Assembly (NCBI RefSeq): GCF_004769195.1
Contig: NZ_RQET01000013.1
Coordinates: 62,001 to 126,000, forward strand
Length of the DNA: 64,000 bases
DNA from: Leptospira fletcheri
Lineage (GTDB): Bacteria > Spirochaetota > Leptospiria > Leptospirales > Leptospiraceae
Direction of reading: 5' to 3'
Within the stretch, counting starts at the first letter, position 1. Every line of letters starts with the position of its first letter. The notes beneath the pieces are model-generated. The model saw only the letters and a program-made list of their open reading frames with translations. It was not told the origin of the DNA and made no database searches. Positions 32,016-42,284 of the stretch are shown piece by piece. The translations under genes were made by a program, and so were the position numbers.

Positions 32016-33007
32016 TCTTCTTCGTCCCCGTTCTCTTCTTTTCTAATATCGGACGCGGAGAGTTTATCGATTACCCGTAATTTTGCGGATCTGGACGCCG
32101 CGTTTTCCCGGACTTCCTCTTCCGTAGGAAGGATCGGTTTTTTAGTCACCAACTTGGCGGAATGAGAACGGGCATAATCCCTGAATTGGTTCTTTACGAT
32201 TCGATCTTCCAGGGAGTGGAAGGAAATCACTTGGAACCTTCCCCCTTCCGCCAATACCTCGAGAAGTTTTCCGATCCCGAACTCGATATGCATAAGTTCC
32301 TGGTTCACCTCGATACGCAATGCCTGAAATACGCGCGTAGCAGGATGTCTGCCGGGGGGCCAGAATTTTCGCGGAATCACTCTGGAAACAAGCTGGGCGA
32401 GCTCTCCTGTGTATGCGATACGGCCGTGCCTTCTCCTCTCCAGGATCGCTTCCACGATTTTCTTGGTCCACCTTTCCTCTCCGTATTCGTAAAAGATCTT
32501 ACTCAAAATCTTTTCAGGATAGGTATTGATCACGTCTTCCGCGGAAATCCCTCCACCCGAGGAAAGGCGCATATCCAAGGGTTCGTCTTCGCGAAAACTG
32601 AAGCCCCTCCCCGCGTGCAGTAAGTGGAAAGTGGAAATACCCAGATCGAGTAAAATTCCGTCCGGATTCCGATCTGCGCCTATTTTTCTTAAAAAATCCG
32701 AATCTACTTCCGAAAAATTGGCCTCAACGGACAGGATTCTATCCGAGAATTCCGCCAACCGAGACTCGGCTCGTTTCAGCATTGTCGCGTCGCGATCTAG
32801 TAGAATAAGTTTAGAATTCGGAAAGTTGCGTAACAGGAGAAGGCTATGTCCTCCTTCTCCGGCGGTGCCGTCCAAAAAAAGAAACTCCGATTCGGGAGAA
32901 AAGGCCTCCTGAAAATAGAAAAGGATTTCCCTGTATAGGACAGAATAATGGACGGATTCCAATTTATGTTCCAAGATTCGTCCAAACCCTTTTAGCGGCA
33001 ACTGCAA
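32012..33007 (-). CDS. rsmH: 16S rRNA (cytosine(1402)-N(4))-methyltransferase
   Basis: 331 residues from TTG 33007. Methylates C1402 in the ribosomal P site with SAM. Typical blocks: [10 protein letters not shown] at the start, [16 protein letters not shown] as SAM motif [50 protein letters not shown] and [15 protein letters not shown]. The true start is uncertain: another in-frame TTG lies two codons later and a third close to the HYSVL block, and there is no ATG. It heads the division cluster and is transcribed away from the first chemoreceptor gene. Confidence 0.94.
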   Translation of the reverse strand: MQLPLKGFGRILEHKLESVHYSVLYREILFYFQEAFSPESEFLFLDGTAGEGGHSLLLLRNFPNSKLILLDRDATMLKRAESRLAEFSDRILSVEANFSEVDSDFLRKIGADRNPDGILLDLGISTFHLLHAGRGFSFREDEPLDMRLSSGGGISAEDVINTYPEKILSKIFYEYGEERWTKKIVEAILERRRHGRIAYTGELAQLVSRVIPRKFWPPGRHPATRVFQALRIEVNQELMHIEFGIGKLLEVLAEGGRFQVISFHSLEDRIVKNQFRDYARSHSAKLVTKKPILPTEEEVRENAASRSAKLRVIDKLSASDIRKEENGDEEE

Positions 33008-33157
33008 AGCAAATCGGTTGTAGGAAAAGGAATTTGCGTAAAACCTAGATCCGGGAATATACCGTAAGGATTATAGATACAGAATTATTCTTTACAGCAA
33101 AATCTTGACTATTTCGAAAATTTTTCACAATCATGTCGTCTTTTAAAATAGGTACCA

Positions 33158-35149
33158 ATGAAACGTCAGAGCTTAGTTTTTATTCTACTTTCTTATAGTG
33201 TTTTGATCATCGTAATCTTGGTGGGAACCGTATCCGCTATCGCGCTGCTGGCCGGAAAGGACCGGATCGAAGAGATCTATTTTGAACAGATGCGAGGGGC
33301 GAGCCAGGCGGCAGCTCAGGAAATAGGAAACTTCTACGATACCCACCTTGCGATCGCACATACTCTCGCCGAAGACCAGAGAACCAAAGAAACGATCCGA
33401 ACGGGAAAACCGATCGCACAGCCGCTTTACCAGGAGATTCAAAAACGGTTCGGAACATACGAAAACATATTCGTAACCACGGCGGAGGAGACTCCTGTAG
33501 TGATCACGGATGCGATGATCAAAGGAACCGGACTTAGAATCGGCAAGGAACAGAACATTCCGAACATCAAGGTCGCCTTGGAAGGGAAACATTTTCTCGG
33601 GGAACCGCTCCGTTCTCCGATCACTCAGCTGCCGGTTTCCTTATTGACCGTTCCCGTACGGGAAGGCGGGAAAGTGATCGGAATCATCGGCCTAGCCCTT
33701 TCCTTGGAATCGCTTTCGGAAAAAGTGATCAAGAATTACAAAATCGGAAAGCAAGGATATCTATCGGCGATGACGACTTCGGGAGCGATATATGCGCATC
33801 CCAAAAAAGACATGATCATGAATATCAATCTGAAAGAAACTAGTTACGGAAACACGATGTTGACTCTTCCTTCCGGAGAGATGATGGAGTTCGAATTCAG
33901 AGGGCAGAGTAGATACTCCACGATTTATCGTCTGAAAGACTGGAATAGCATCGTGGTAGCAATTCTGCCGAAAACCGAAGTTTGGAGTTCCTTCCGGGAA
34001 CTGCTTTGGGTGATTATAGCCGCCTCCTCGGTTACGGCATTTCTCGCGCTATGGACGCTTAATCTATTGTTGAAACGAAGGCTAAACCCTCTGACCGAGG
34101 CGAGCCTAGTCTTCCAAAGCATGGCCCAAGGGGATTTAACGTCGAATGTTAAATCCACCTATGAAGACGAAATAGGCGTTATGAATCGCGAAATGAATAC
34201 CTTCATCGCCAGCTTAAGGAACTCTATCCGGGACATACAAAAAATCGCATTCGAACTCGCTTCGGCCTCGGAAGAGATGAACGTTTCCTCACAGTCTTTC
34301 GCCGGCGGAGCGCAATCCACTGCAGCATCCTCCGAACAGATGTCCGCGACCATCGAGGAAATGACTGCCGGCATGGAAAGCATATCTTCCATTACGGAAA
34401 CCCAATATGTAAACGTGTTGGCGTTCCATTCCAAAATAAAGGAACTCTCCGCGGGAGTAAGAAAGATCGGAGTGGAAATCCAGGGAACACTGGGCACCGC
34501 CAAGGCGATTTCCGATCAGGCCCAAAAAGGGGAAGAGTCCTTGAAAGGTATGAGCAGGATGATAGAGAACATTCTAGTTTCCTCCGGGGAAATGAGAGCG
34601 ATTATCGGCATCATCAATGATATCTCGGACCAAACCCAACTACTCGCGCTAAATGCGGCGATAGAAGCCGCCAGAGCCGGTGAAGCAGGAAAGGGTTTTG
34701 CCGTAGTTGCGGAGGAAATCTCCAAATTGTCCGTAAAGACCGCCTCTTCCATCAAATCGATAGGAGAGATGATCAATAAGAATAACACGGAATTGGACGT
34801 GGGCGCGAAGGGAATCCGATCCTCGGTGGAAATCATTCACGGTATTATCCAAAACGTGGATTCCGTCGCAAATGCCATGAATCACCTTTTCGAAATTACT
34901 TCCGCTCAGGAAGGAATCAACCGAATCGTTGACGAGCAAGCGGATAAGATCGGCAGCGAAGCGGAATCCGTCAAATTAGCGACGGGAGAACAAAAACGGG
35001 CCGTAAGCGAAATCTCCCAGGTGATCGTACAGATTAACGAACACACCTTGAACACCGCTTCGGGTTCGGAGCAGATGTCCTCTTCCGCCCAAAATCTTGC
35101 CGGGACGGCGGAAACATTGAGAAGTATCACCGAGAAATTCAAAATATAG
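33158..35149 (+). CDS. methyl-accepting chemotaxis protein (first of pair)
   Basis: 663 residues. A transmembrane helix at about 8-30 is followed by a periplasmic Cache-type sensor region (about 35-280), a second helix (283-305), a HAMP linker and a long cytoplasmic signalling coiled coil. The kinase-binding hairpin tip, [27 protein letters not shown], is at about 486-512 and is strongly conserved. The Cache domain binds small ligands such as amino or organic acids; the ligand is unknown. There is no C-terminal CheR/CheB-tethering pentapeptide; the protein ends EKFKI. The closest relative nearby is the next gene, which shows the same layout throughout. Confidence 0.94.
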   Translation: MKRQSLVFILLSYSVLIIVILVGTVSAIALLAGKDRIEEIYFEQMRGASQAAAQEIGNFYDTHLAIAHTLAEDQRTKETIRTGKPIAQPLYQEIQKRFGTYENIFVTTAEETPVVITDAMIKGTGLRIGKEQNIPNIKVALEGKHFLGEPLRSPITQLPVSLLTVPVREGGKVIGIIGLALSLESLSEKVIKNYKIGKQGYLSAMTTSGAIYAHPKKDMIMNINLKETSYGNTMLTLPSGEMMEFEFRGQSRYSTIYRLKDWNSIVVAILPKTEVWSSFRELLWVIIAASSVTAFLALWTLNLLLKRRLNPLTEASLVFQSMAQGDLTSNVKSTYEDEIGVMNREMNTFIASLRNSIRDIQKIAFELASASEEMNVSSQSFAGGAQSTAASSEQMSATIEEMTAGMESISSITETQYVNVLAFHSKIKELSAGVRKIGVEIQGTLGTAKAISDQAQKGEESLKGMSRMIENILVSSGEMRAIIGIINDISDQTQLLALNAAIEAARAGEAGKGFAVVAEEISKLSVKTASSIKSIGEMINKNNTELDVGAKGIRSSVEIIHGIIQNVDSVANAMNHLFEITSAQEGINRIVDEQADKIGSEAESVKLATGEQKRAVSEISQVIVQINEHTLNTASGSEQMSSSAQNLAGTAETLRSITEKFKI

Positions 35150-35260
35150 CTACTCTTTCATCCGATAATGGGAATTAGTAGGAAAATTTCGACGACTCCT
35201 TTCGATTGCTTAGAGCAAACTCCCTAGGTCGGAAAAATATAGAATCCTGCACGGAAAGAA

Positions 35261-37255
35261 ATGCGACGTAACAGTTTAAAGATCATCTTATTAGCCTCCA
35301 GCACCGCAACCGTGATCCTACTTACGGCTGCCCTTTCCTCTTTCGCTTATTATACGGCAAAAAACTATATCGAAGAAACCTATATAGACGAAATGAAAAA
35401 AATCTGCCGAGTCAGCGCCAAGCATATCAAGAGTTTTTTCGACACCCAGTTTTTACAAGCCCAGTTCATTTCGGCGCAGCCCGTTTACGTAAAAGCGGTT
35501 GTGGCGCGGGATCAAGCGACATTAAACGCCATGCTTTCCGAATTAAATACGAAATTCGGAATATACGAGAACGTCTTTCTGTCCACTCCCGAAAAAAACC
35601 CGATGGTATTCGCGGACGCGACCGGTAAAGGATTGAATTTTCGCTGGGGAAACATCGGGTTCGACGAGAATATCGAAGCCTCTCTGAAAGGGAAACCTCA
35701 TCTCGGCAAAGTCGCCATTTCTCCAATCACCAAGGAACCCGTCGTCCTTTTGACGGTTCCCGTGATGGAAAACAAGCAGGTAGTCGGGATCCTCGCGTTC
35801 TCACTGTCCATGAACACGGTGACCGAGACGGTCGTCAAAGATATCAAGATCGGATCCGACGGATATATTGCGATCACGGATTTCGACGGAACGGTCGTAG
35901 GACATCCTGATAAATCTTTGATCATGAAATTGAATTTATCCAAAACCGACTGGGGCAAAAGCATGTTGCAACTGAAGTCGGACGAATACATGGAGTATTT
36001 CTTTAAGAAGGAAAAAATAGCGGCAGTATACCGCATCGACGAATACAAACTCACGGTGGCTGCGGTGGTTTCCAAAGACGAACTCGGTCAAGTAGCCCAC
36101 TCCATGCTCATAAGAATTCTCGTCTTCTCGGCGCTATTTCTGGTCATTTCGGTCGTATTCCTTTACAGATTACTATCTCTTCGTCTAAAGCCTCTCGAAG
36201 ACGCAAGAATCCTGTTCAGATCGATGTCGGAAGGGGATCTAAGCAAACAATTGGAGATCGTTCACGAAGACGAGATCGGAGACCTAAGCAGAGATACGAA
36301 CGCCTTCCTAGATGGCCTAAAATCTTCGCTTAACGATATACAGAGGATCTCCTTCGATCTCGCAAATTCCGTCGAAAAACTTTTCTCAAGCTCAGAGAAT
36401 TTTTCCAATTCGGCGCAATCGACTGCCGCGTCCACCGAGCAAATGTCTGCGACGATCGAAGAGATGTCCGCAGGTATGGAGGCTATTTCGACGACCACGG
36501 AGAACCAACATAGAAACATATCGGAATTCCGGATTAAGATTTCGGAACTTTCGCAGAGCATCAGGAGGATCGGAGAAGAAATCCAGAATACGTTAGGAAT
36601 CGCTAAATCAATCTCCTTGGAGGCGAAAAAAGGGGAAAATTCCCTGACCGGGATGACGAATATGATTTCGAACATATTGAAATCCTCCGGAGAAATGAAA
36701 GCGATCGTAGGAATCATCAACGACATTTCAGACCAGACCCAATTGCTTGCATTGAATGCGGCGATAGAAGCGGCCCGAGCAGGAGAGGCAGGAAAAGGAT
36801 TCGCAGTAGTGGCGGAAGAAATTTCGAAACTTTCGGAAAAGACCGCATCCTCGATCAAATCGATATCGGCAATGATCGCTAAAAACAATTCCGAATTAGA
36901 TGCCGGAGCAAAAGGAATCCAGTCCTCCACGGAAATCATTCATTCGATCATACGCGACGTGGATCGCGTATCCGAAGCGATGGACAAACTCAATGAAATC
37001 ATGTCGAAGCAAGAAGAAGTGAATCGGGTCGTCAATGAAAAAGCGGAAAGAGTCGGGGCCGAATCCGAATCCGTAAAGATCGCCACTGCCGAACAGAGGA
37101 GAGCGGTTCAGGAAATAGCCGACGTGATCGTCCAGATCAACGAGCACACGATCAATACGGCGACGGGTGCAGAGGATATTTCATCCTCCTCCAAAGGGTT
37201 GTCCGATAACGCCGAAATCCTAAAGAAGATCGCGGAAAAATTCAAATTAAATTAG
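35261..37255 (+). CDS. methyl-accepting chemotaxis protein (second of pair)
   Basis: 664 residues with the same architecture as its neighbour: helices at about 8-30 and 280-302, Cache sensor between, HAMP, then the signalling hairpin with [27 protein letters not shown] near 486. The signalling half is nearly the same as in the first receptor while the sensor half differs more, so the pair arose by duplication and probably sense different ligands. 111 bases separate the two genes, room for its own promoter. It is convergent with cheR. Confidence 0.94.
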   Translation: MRRNSLKIILLASSTATVILLTAALSSFAYYTAKNYIEETYIDEMKKICRVSAKHIKSFFDTQFLQAQFISAQPVYVKAVVARDQATLNAMLSELNTKFGIYENVFLSTPEKNPMVFADATGKGLNFRWGNIGFDENIEASLKGKPHLGKVAISPITKEPVVLLTVPVMENKQVVGILAFSLSMNTVTETVVKDIKIGSDGYIAITDFDGTVVGHPDKSLIMKLNLSKTDWGKSMLQLKSDEYMEYFFKKEKIAAVYRIDEYKLTVAAVVSKDELGQVAHSMLIRILVFSALFLVISVVFLYRLLSLRLKPLEDARILFRSMSEGDLSKQLEIVHEDEIGDLSRDTNAFLDGLKSSLNDIQRISFDLANSVEKLFSSSENFSNSAQSTAASTEQMSATIEEMSAGMEAISTTTENQHRNISEFRIKISELSQSIRRIGEEIQNTLGIAKSISLEAKKGENSLTGMTNMISNILKSSGEMKAIVGIINDISDQTQLLALNAAIEAARAGEAGKGFAVVAEEISKLSEKTASSIKSISAMIAKNNSELDAGAKGIQSSTEIIHSIIRDVDRVSEAMDKLNEIMSKQEEVNRVVNEKAERVGAESESVKIATAEQRRAVQEIADVIVQINEHTINTATGAEDISSSSKGLSDNAEILKKIAEKFKLN

Positions 37256-37304
37256 AATTATCTTTTCGGGCAGGATCTGCGCTCAAAAAGAAAATCGGGT
37301 CCCG

Positions 37305-38180
37305 TTAAATCGACGGTTTCTTTTGATAGATCGTATGTCCTAAAAACTTGTACGCTTCCGAAATTCCGAATAGAGTTTCGGAATGCCCGATAATCAGAAG
37401 CCCTCTGTCCTTAAGTACTCGCTCGAAGTTTTCAAAAATCTTCTTTTGAGTGGGTTTATCGAAATAAATAATCACGTTTCGACAAAACACGCAATCCATC
37501 TTTTCGACAAAGGGATAAGGCGTTTCCAAAAGATTGATCTTTCGGAATTCCAACATCGATTTTAATTCCGGCTTCGCGTGGTACAAATCCTCGTCTTTTC
37601 CCGACAAGTCCTTGACCCGCAGAAAATATTTCTTTTTCAAAGCTTCACTGACCGGCTCCAATCTTTCAGGTTTATAAATCCCTTCCTGAGCCGTCTTGAC
37701 GACGTTCGTATCGATGTCGGATGCGTAGATTTTTATATCCCATCCCGGTTTGAACGCAAAATATTCGGCGCAAGTAATCGCAATCGAATAAGGTTCCTCC
37801 CCGGTGGAAGAGGCGCTCGACCAAATACGTAGAGTTTTCCTGCCGGTTTTGTCCGCTTTCTCTTCCAGCGAAGGAAAAAAAACGTTTTTAAGGAATTCGA
37901 AATGATGGTTCTCCCGGAAAAAGTCGGTCTTGTTCGTAGTGATTCGATTAATGAGTTCCGTTAATTCACTATTGAAAAATTTCCGATCCGCCTGAAGAGC
38001 ACGGATATAATCCGAAACGCTCCCCATTTTATGAAATCTGGCTCGGGAGTTCAACCTGGATTGGACCATGATCTTTTTGTGATCCGCCAGAAAAATCCCG
38101 GTCTCTTTGTGCATTAATTCTTTAACAAAACGAAATTCTTCGTCCGAAATCTGGACCAAATGCGAAAAAGTATCTTCCAT
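37305..38180 (-). CDS. cheR: chemoreceptor glutamate methyltransferase CheR
   Basis: 291 residues. Methylates receptor glutamates with SAM to set adaptation. The N-terminal helical domain (1-85) is followed by the catalytic domain, with [28 protein letters not shown] (the GEEPYS block), [18 protein letters not shown] and [11 protein letters not shown]. It is complete. The gene lies next to two receptors and three bases after a STAS gene on the same strand, so it probably serves these receptors among others. Leptospira have more than one CheR, so I do not number it. Confidence 0.93.
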   Translation of the reverse strand: MEDTFSHLVQISDEEFRFVKELMHKETGIFLADHKKIMVQSRLNSRARFHKMGSVSDYIRALQADRKFFNSELTELINRITTNKTDFFRENHHFEFLKNVFFPSLEEKADKTGRKTLRIWSSASSTGEEPYSIAITCAEYFAFKPGWDIKIYASDIDTNVVKTAQEGIYKPERLEPVSEALKKKYFLRVKDLSGKDEDLYHAKPELKSMLEFRKINLLETPYPFVEKMDCVFCRNVIIYFDKPTQKKIFENFERVLKDRGLLIIGHSETLFGISEAYKFLGHTIYQKKPSI

Positions 38181-38183
38181 GAA

Positions 38184-38498
38184 TTAGCGAATTCCTAAGG
38201 TCTGGTCTAAGGAAACAATTTTTATAATTTCTAAAAGTTTGGGAGAAACGTTGACAGTTTCCAATCTCGTTCCCTGGCTTCTTAAGCGGTTTGCAAAAGC
38301 TACCAAAGCTCCCAAGGCAATGGAAGTGAGTACCTGCACTTCTTGGAGATCCAAGACGACTAGTGAAGGGCTTCCTTCCAAATGAGAATTCAGAAATGCG
38401 CGTAAATCCTCATGATCTCCGTTTAGGACCTCATAGTTCAAGGAGATTACGACGCGTTCTTTTCCGCTCATCACTAGTATCCGACGGGCATTTCCCAT
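38184..38498 (-). CDS. STAS-domain protein, divergent antagonist type
   Basis: 104 residues from ATG 38498, or 95 from ATG 38471; both are reasonable. It has the STAS fold order, with SLVVLDLQEVQVLTSIALGALVAF in the centre. The usual Asp-Ser-Ser signature is altered to LTSIALGAL; Ser is retained but the preceding Asp is not, so phosphoregulation may differ from SpoIIAA. It lies three bases before cheR and is likely translated with it, which suggests a chemotaxis or signalling role. Confidence 0.78.
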   Translation of the reverse strand: MGNARRILVMSGKERVVISLNYEVLNGDHEDLRAFLNSHLEGSPSLVVLDLQEVQVLTSIALGALVAFANRLRSQGTRLETVNVSPKLLEIIKIVSLDQTLGIR

Positions 38499-38623
38499 CC
38501 TGGAATACAGTCGGGAATGGAGTTTGAAAAGAAAAGGAAAAAGCTAATTTTTCTGGATAGGATTCTTGCGGCAGGTTTTCTGGCTATTAACGACACCCAA
38601 AGGTAAAATCCGGAAAATCGAGA

Positions 38624-39373
38624 GTGAAAATCGGTATCGTTAAACACCTAAATGCAAGACCTTTGACTTGGGGTTTTGAACATAATCCCGATCACACGGT
38701 GGTTCCGGAAAACCCTTCCTTATTGAAAGACTACCTATTACGCGGGTTGGTCGATGTAGGCTTGATCTCTTCTATCGAATGCCTTAGGAATTCCGAAGTG
38801 CTTTCCGTTTCTACGAAAGTCGGCGTCTGTGCGAAGGAAAAGGTCCGATCCATCAAGTTCTTTAGAAATAAGAAGGAACCTTATCCTCCGTTCCGAATCC
38901 TCACCGATAACGGATCGAGAACGAGCATGGCTCTGGTTCGTGTTTTAGTCCATATCGAATCCGGTCATTTGCCCGAGGTTGCCCCTACCGATCCGAAAAT
39001 TATCAGAGAAGAAATCACTTTAGGAAGAGGATCCCACATGCTCTTCGGCGATAACGCGCTCTTCGCGGAATGGGACCCGGAAATTTACGAAGTCAAGGAT
39101 TTGGCCGGTTGGTGGTACGAAGTCACGGGGACTTCCTTTATCTTTGCCCTATGGGCCTCCAAGAAACCTCTGGAACTTCCCGATTCCTTTTTTTTAGATT
39201 CCTTACAGTACGGACAAAGCCATATCGAGGAAATCATAAACAAAGAAAGCCGTCTACCTTCCGACTTGGTCCGCACGTATCTTACTCAAGAACTACATTA
39301 TGAAATTACGGATTCGGACAAGGAAGGTCTGGAACGTTTCAGTCGATATTGCTCCGACCTGGGGATCCTTTAA
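38624..39373 (+). CDS. mqnA: chorismate dehydratase of the futalosine menaquinone pathway
   Basis: 249 residues, MqnA length. It dehydrates chorismate to 3-enolpyruvylbenzoate, the first step of the futalosine route to menaquinone. The fold is like a periplasmic binding protein without signal peptide. Recognisable blocks are [10 protein letters not shown] near the start, [14 protein letters not shown] and [15 protein letters not shown], then GDNALF and [23 protein letters not shown]. The start is GTG 38624. It stands alone, convergent with hisE. MqnD is a near relative, but the order of segments fits MqnA better. Confidence 0.85.
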   Translation: MKIGIVKHLNARPLTWGFEHNPDHTVVPENPSLLKDYLLRGLVDVGLISSIECLRNSEVLSVSTKVGVCAKEKVRSIKFFRNKKEPYPPFRILTDNGSRTSMALVRVLVHIESGHLPEVAPTDPKIIREEITLGRGSHMLFGDNALFAEWDPEIYEVKDLAGWWYEVTGTSFIFALWASKKPLELPDSFFLDSLQYGQSHIEEIINKESRLPSDLVRTYLTQELHYEITDSDKEGLERFSRYCSDLGIL

Positions 39374-39428
39374 TCCGGATCCGAGTTTTTCCGAGAACTG
39401 ATGAGCTCGAAAGTCGGAAGCAAAAAGC

Positions 39429-39707
39429 TCAGGAATGGCGCTTGTGTAATTCCGAAACGATGTCCGAAAGAGAAAGTCCGCGTTCCACTAATAGCACCTG
39501 TAGATGAAATAAAAGGTCCGCGGCCTCGTGGGTAAGCTCCTTCTGATCCGCGTTTTTGGCGGCGATAATGACTTCTCCAGCTTCTTCCCCAATCTTCTTT
39601 AGGATCCGATCGACTCCTCCCCGAAAGAGGTCTGCCGTATAGGATTTTTCCGGGAGGTCCGTCTTCCTTCTTTTTAGGATTTCTTCGAGCTGAAGCAGAA
39701 ATTCCAT
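39429..39707 (-). CDS. hisE: phosphoribosyl-ATP pyrophosphatase
   Basis: 92 residues, the normal size of a stand-alone HisE. Hydrolyses PR-ATP to PR-AMP in histidine synthesis. The MazG-like metal site is visible: [16 protein letters not shown] and [13 protein letters not shown] supply the acidic ligands. It stands alone, without hisI or other his genes beside it. Confidence 0.93.
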   Translation of the reverse strand: MEFLLQLEEILKRRKTDLPEKSYTADLFRGGVDRILKKIGEEAGEVIIAAKNADQKELTHEAADLLFHLQVLLVERGLSLSDIVSELHKRHS

Positions 39708-39831
39708 CTTTCCCCCTGGAGATTTACTTCGAATTTCCGGATTCGTCTCCTTGGGTAAACCAAAAAACCGACTTTTTCCGAATTCCCATTTTCCTTATAT
39801 TGGAAAAAAAGACCGTTCGAGTTCAGTACCT

Positions 39832-40677
39832 ATGAAACTAAAAGCAGCGTTTTTCTACTTAGTCTTACTCTTCTGTTTATTCGTGTCGTCTTTCGGTCCG
39901 TTATTCGCGGGCGTCGCCTGGGAAACTTCCGTAGAGAAAGCCTTTGCCAAGGCAAAGCGGGAGGGAAGACCGATCTTCATCGATGTTTACGCGGATTGGT
40001 GCGGGTATTGTAAGACTTTGAAAAACGAGATTTATCCTCGCAAAGAAGTCCAAGCCGAACTATCCCGATTCGTTCTGCTTTCTTTGGACGGCGACCGATT
40101 TCCGAATCTAAAAAGAAAATATTCCGTTTCAGGATACCCTACCCTGCTCTTTCTGGATCGAAACGGAAGCATCACGGAAAAGATTACAGGCATGCCCGAT
40201 TCTAAAACCGTGGTGAAAACCTTGAAAAAGGCTTACGAAAAACGGGACCAGGAATCGAATCTGTTGGCGTCGCTAAAAAAAAGTCCTGAAGATCCGAAAC
40301 TTCTATTGAAGATCGGCGAATACTATTTTGAAGGAAGAGAATATCAGAAAGCCGCGAATTTCTTTTATAAATCCTTTTCCTCCGAACTCGGAAAAGATTC
40401 CGAACCGGAAGTCAGACACCGGTCCTTGTTCAACCTGGGGATCACATATGCGGAAATGGAAAATTACGAAAAGACGATCAAGACTTTCAGCTTATATCTG
40501 GACAAATATCCCCCAGGAACGGGCTACGCCCAGTCTGCGTTCTATTACAGAGGTTTGGCTTACAAGGAAATCGGAAAGAAACTCGAAGCCAAATCCGATC
40601 TCACGAAAGCGCTCGAACTTACCTCCGATCCCGACGAAAAAAAGGACATCGAAACTCTGCTCAGAGGGCTGGACTAG
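39832..40677 (+). CDS. exported thioredoxin-fold protein with TPR repeats
   Basis: 281 residues from ATG 39832. A signal peptide (1-27, ending LFAG) leads to a thioredoxin-like domain (about 30-140) with active site ADWCGYCKTL, Cys57 and Cys60, and the cis-proline loop VSGYPTLLFLD. The C-terminal half has TPR-like repeats (KIGEYYFEGREYQKAANFFYKS, NLGITYAEMENYEKTIKTFSLYL, YRGLAYKEIGKKLEAKSDLTKAL). It is a likely periplasmic disulfide reductase or redox chaperone of the thiol:disulfide (DsbD C-terminal-like) group. Upstream in-frame codons to 39751 are not needed. Confidence 0.88.
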   Translation: MKLKAAFFYLVLLFCLFVSSFGPLFAGVAWETSVEKAFAKAKREGRPIFIDVYADWCGYCKTLKNEIYPRKEVQAELSRFVLLSLDGDRFPNLKRKYSVSGYPTLLFLDRNGSITEKITGMPDSKTVVKTLKKAYEKRDQESNLLASLKKSPEDPKLLLKIGEYYFEGREYQKAANFFYKSFSSELGKDSEPEVRHRSLFNLGITYAEMENYEKTIKTFSLYLDKYPPGTGYAQSAFYYRGLAYKEIGKKLEAKSDLTKALELTSDPDEKKDIETLLRGLD

Positions 40678-40693
40678 GAGTGTGGTATAGTAA

Positions 40694-40752
40694 GGGATTC
40701 GGCGGCCCCCACCCAGGTTCGGGTGGAGGCGGTGGGCTCGTGGGCCAATCCC
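40694..40752. repeat. GC-rich nested hairpin element (copy 1)
   Basis: Three nested arms: GGGATT/AATCCC (40694-40699, 40747-40752), GGCCC/GGGCC (40704-40708, 40742-40746) and CCACCC/GGGTGG (40709-40714, 40721-40726) around loop AGGTTC. It starts 17 bases after the thioredoxin-TPR stop. The base composition is far richer in G and C than the surroundings. There is no T-tract, so an ordinary terminator is unlikely. A similar stem occurs 200 bases on. Confidence 0.5.
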
Positions 40753-40910
40753 AAAATTTCTCTATCACAAAAAAATGATATCGCCAACCTTTTTTGCAAT
40801 ATTTTCGTGCAGGAGGTCATACAAACAATTTTTTACAGAAACGGTTGACTTAAAAAAGAATCCATGCTATGCGCGTTGCGATGCCGCTTCGGGGGTACCA
40901 CCGCACCGGC

Positions 40911-40932
40911 CCCCGCCCAGAGTAGGGTGGGG
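40911..40932. repeat. GC-rich hairpin element (copy 2)
   Basis: Stem CCCCGCCC/GGGTGGGG (40911-40918, 40925-40932, one G-T pair) with loop AGAGTA. It ends four bases past the ugd stop on the opposite strand. The core shares GGCCCCC.CCCAG....GGGTGG.G with copy 1. It may be an interspersed repeat family or an atypical terminator for ugd. Confidence 0.45.
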
Positions 40933-40936
40933 ACTC

Positions 40937-42238
40937 TCAACGCCCTATAGAAAAATATTCAAATCCTTCTTTCTTCAACGAATCCGGACGATACTGGTTT
41001 CTGCCGTCAAAAATCACATGATTCTTCAAAAGACTTTTCATCCTCTGCAAATCCGGCTCGCGGAATTCCCTCCACTCCGTCAAAAGCAAAAGTGCATCGG
41101 CGCCTTCCAATACGGAATATGCGTCTTCCCCGTATTGGACCTTACCCTGAAAGTAGATTTCGGAGGTTTCCTTCGCGACCGGATCGAATGCGCGAATTTC
41201 GGCTCCCTCTTCGTGTAATTTTAAAAGGAGAGGAATCGAGGGGGCCTCCCTCATATCATCCGTTCCCGGCTTGAAGGCCAGTCCCCAAACTGCGAATTTT
41301 TTTCCTTTGATTCCGCCTTTTCCGTAAAACGATTCTATCTTTTCGAACAGGCGTAGTTTTTGATCCTCGTTGACAGCTTCCACTTCCTGGATAATCCGAA
41401 GCAATCTGCCGAACTGTTCCGAAGTGCGGATGAGAGCGCGAACGTCTTTCGGAAAACAGGAACCGCCGTAACCGATACCGGCGTACAAAAATTGTCGGCC
41501 GATTCTAGAATCCGTTCCCATTCCTTTCCGAACATCCTCGTAATCGGCGCCTACCGACTCGCAAAGGTTCGCGATCTCGTTGGCAAAAGAAATTTTCGTA
41601 GCAAGGAAGGCATTACATGCATATTTCGTAAGTTCCGCAGATACGGTCCCCATACGCAGAATAGGATTTCCGTTGAGTACGAAAGGTGCATAGAGCTTTG
41701 CGACTAGATCGCTGGCCCGATCGCTATCCGCCCCTATGACGACCCGTTCCGGTCTCATGAAATCGTCTATGGCCGCTCCTTCTTTTAGAAATTCGGGATT
41801 GGAAACCACGTCGAATTCATACTTGGTATTCTTGCTTAGGATTTCTTTTACTTTCGCCGCAGTACCGACGGGGACAGTCGATTTGTCGACGATCACCTTA
41901 TAACCGTTCATCGATTTTCCGATCTCTTCGGCCACGGCGAAAACGGCGGACAAGTCCGCGGATCCGTCCGCAGATGTAGGAGTTCCTACCGCGACGAAAA
42001 TAAGATCCGATTTTTCCACGCCTTCCTTTAAGGAAACCGTGAACTCCAAACGCTTCTCCTTACAATTGTTCAAAACCAATTCGGAGAGCCCTGGCTCGTA
42101 AATGGGAATGATGCCGTTCTTCAGATTTTCGATTTTTTTGGAATCCTTGTCCACGCAGATTACGTTGTTTCCATATTCCGCAAAGCAGGCGCCCGCCACT
42201 AAGCCGACATACCCGCTACCGATCACGCATACTTTCAT
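40937..42238 (-). CDS. UDP-glucose 6-dehydrogenase
   Basis: 433 residues. Oxidises UDP-glucose (or another UDP-hexose) to the uronic acid with two NAD+. The first Rossmann loop is VIGSGYVGLVAGACFAEYG, the catalytic Cys lies in GYGGSCFPKDVRAL, and the second half ends with AVWGLAFKPGTDDMREAPS. The product feeds surface polysaccharide synthesis, which fits the Wzm/Wzt-type exporter encoded 46 bases upstream. It could equally use UDP-GlcNAc or UDP-ManNAc, but the overall sequence looks most like Ugd/TuaD. Confidence 0.93.
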   Translation of the reverse strand: MKVCVIGSGYVGLVAGACFAEYGNNVICVDKDSKKIENLKNGIIPIYEPGLSELVLNNCKEKRLEFTVSLKEGVEKSDLIFVAVGTPTSADGSADLSAVFAVAEEIGKSMNGYKVIVDKSTVPVGTAAKVKEILSKNTKYEFDVVSNPEFLKEGAAIDDFMRPERVVIGADSDRASDLVAKLYAPFVLNGNPILRMGTVSAELTKYACNAFLATKISFANEIANLCESVGADYEDVRKGMGTDSRIGRQFLYAGIGYGGSCFPKDVRALIRTSEQFGRLLRIIQEVEAVNEDQKLRLFEKIESFYGKGGIKGKKFAVWGLAFKPGTDDMREAPSIPLLLKLHEEGAEIRAFDPVAKETSEIYFQGKVQYGEDAYSVLEGADALLLLTEWREFREPDLQRMKSLLKNHVIFDGRNQYRPDSLKKEGFEYFSIGR

Positions 42239-42284
42239 ACGAAGACCAAATTAGGGAGCAAAGAGGAAGTGGGAAGGAATTTAT

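Noticed and set aside
33105..33133. TTGACT promoter before the first chemoreceptor
   Set aside because: The -35 is fair, but no -10 better than four of six stands at 16-18 bases.
40775..41218. 147-codon open frame across the GC-rich hairpins into ugd
   Set aside because: Runs antisense into ugd and over the repeats; no coding character.
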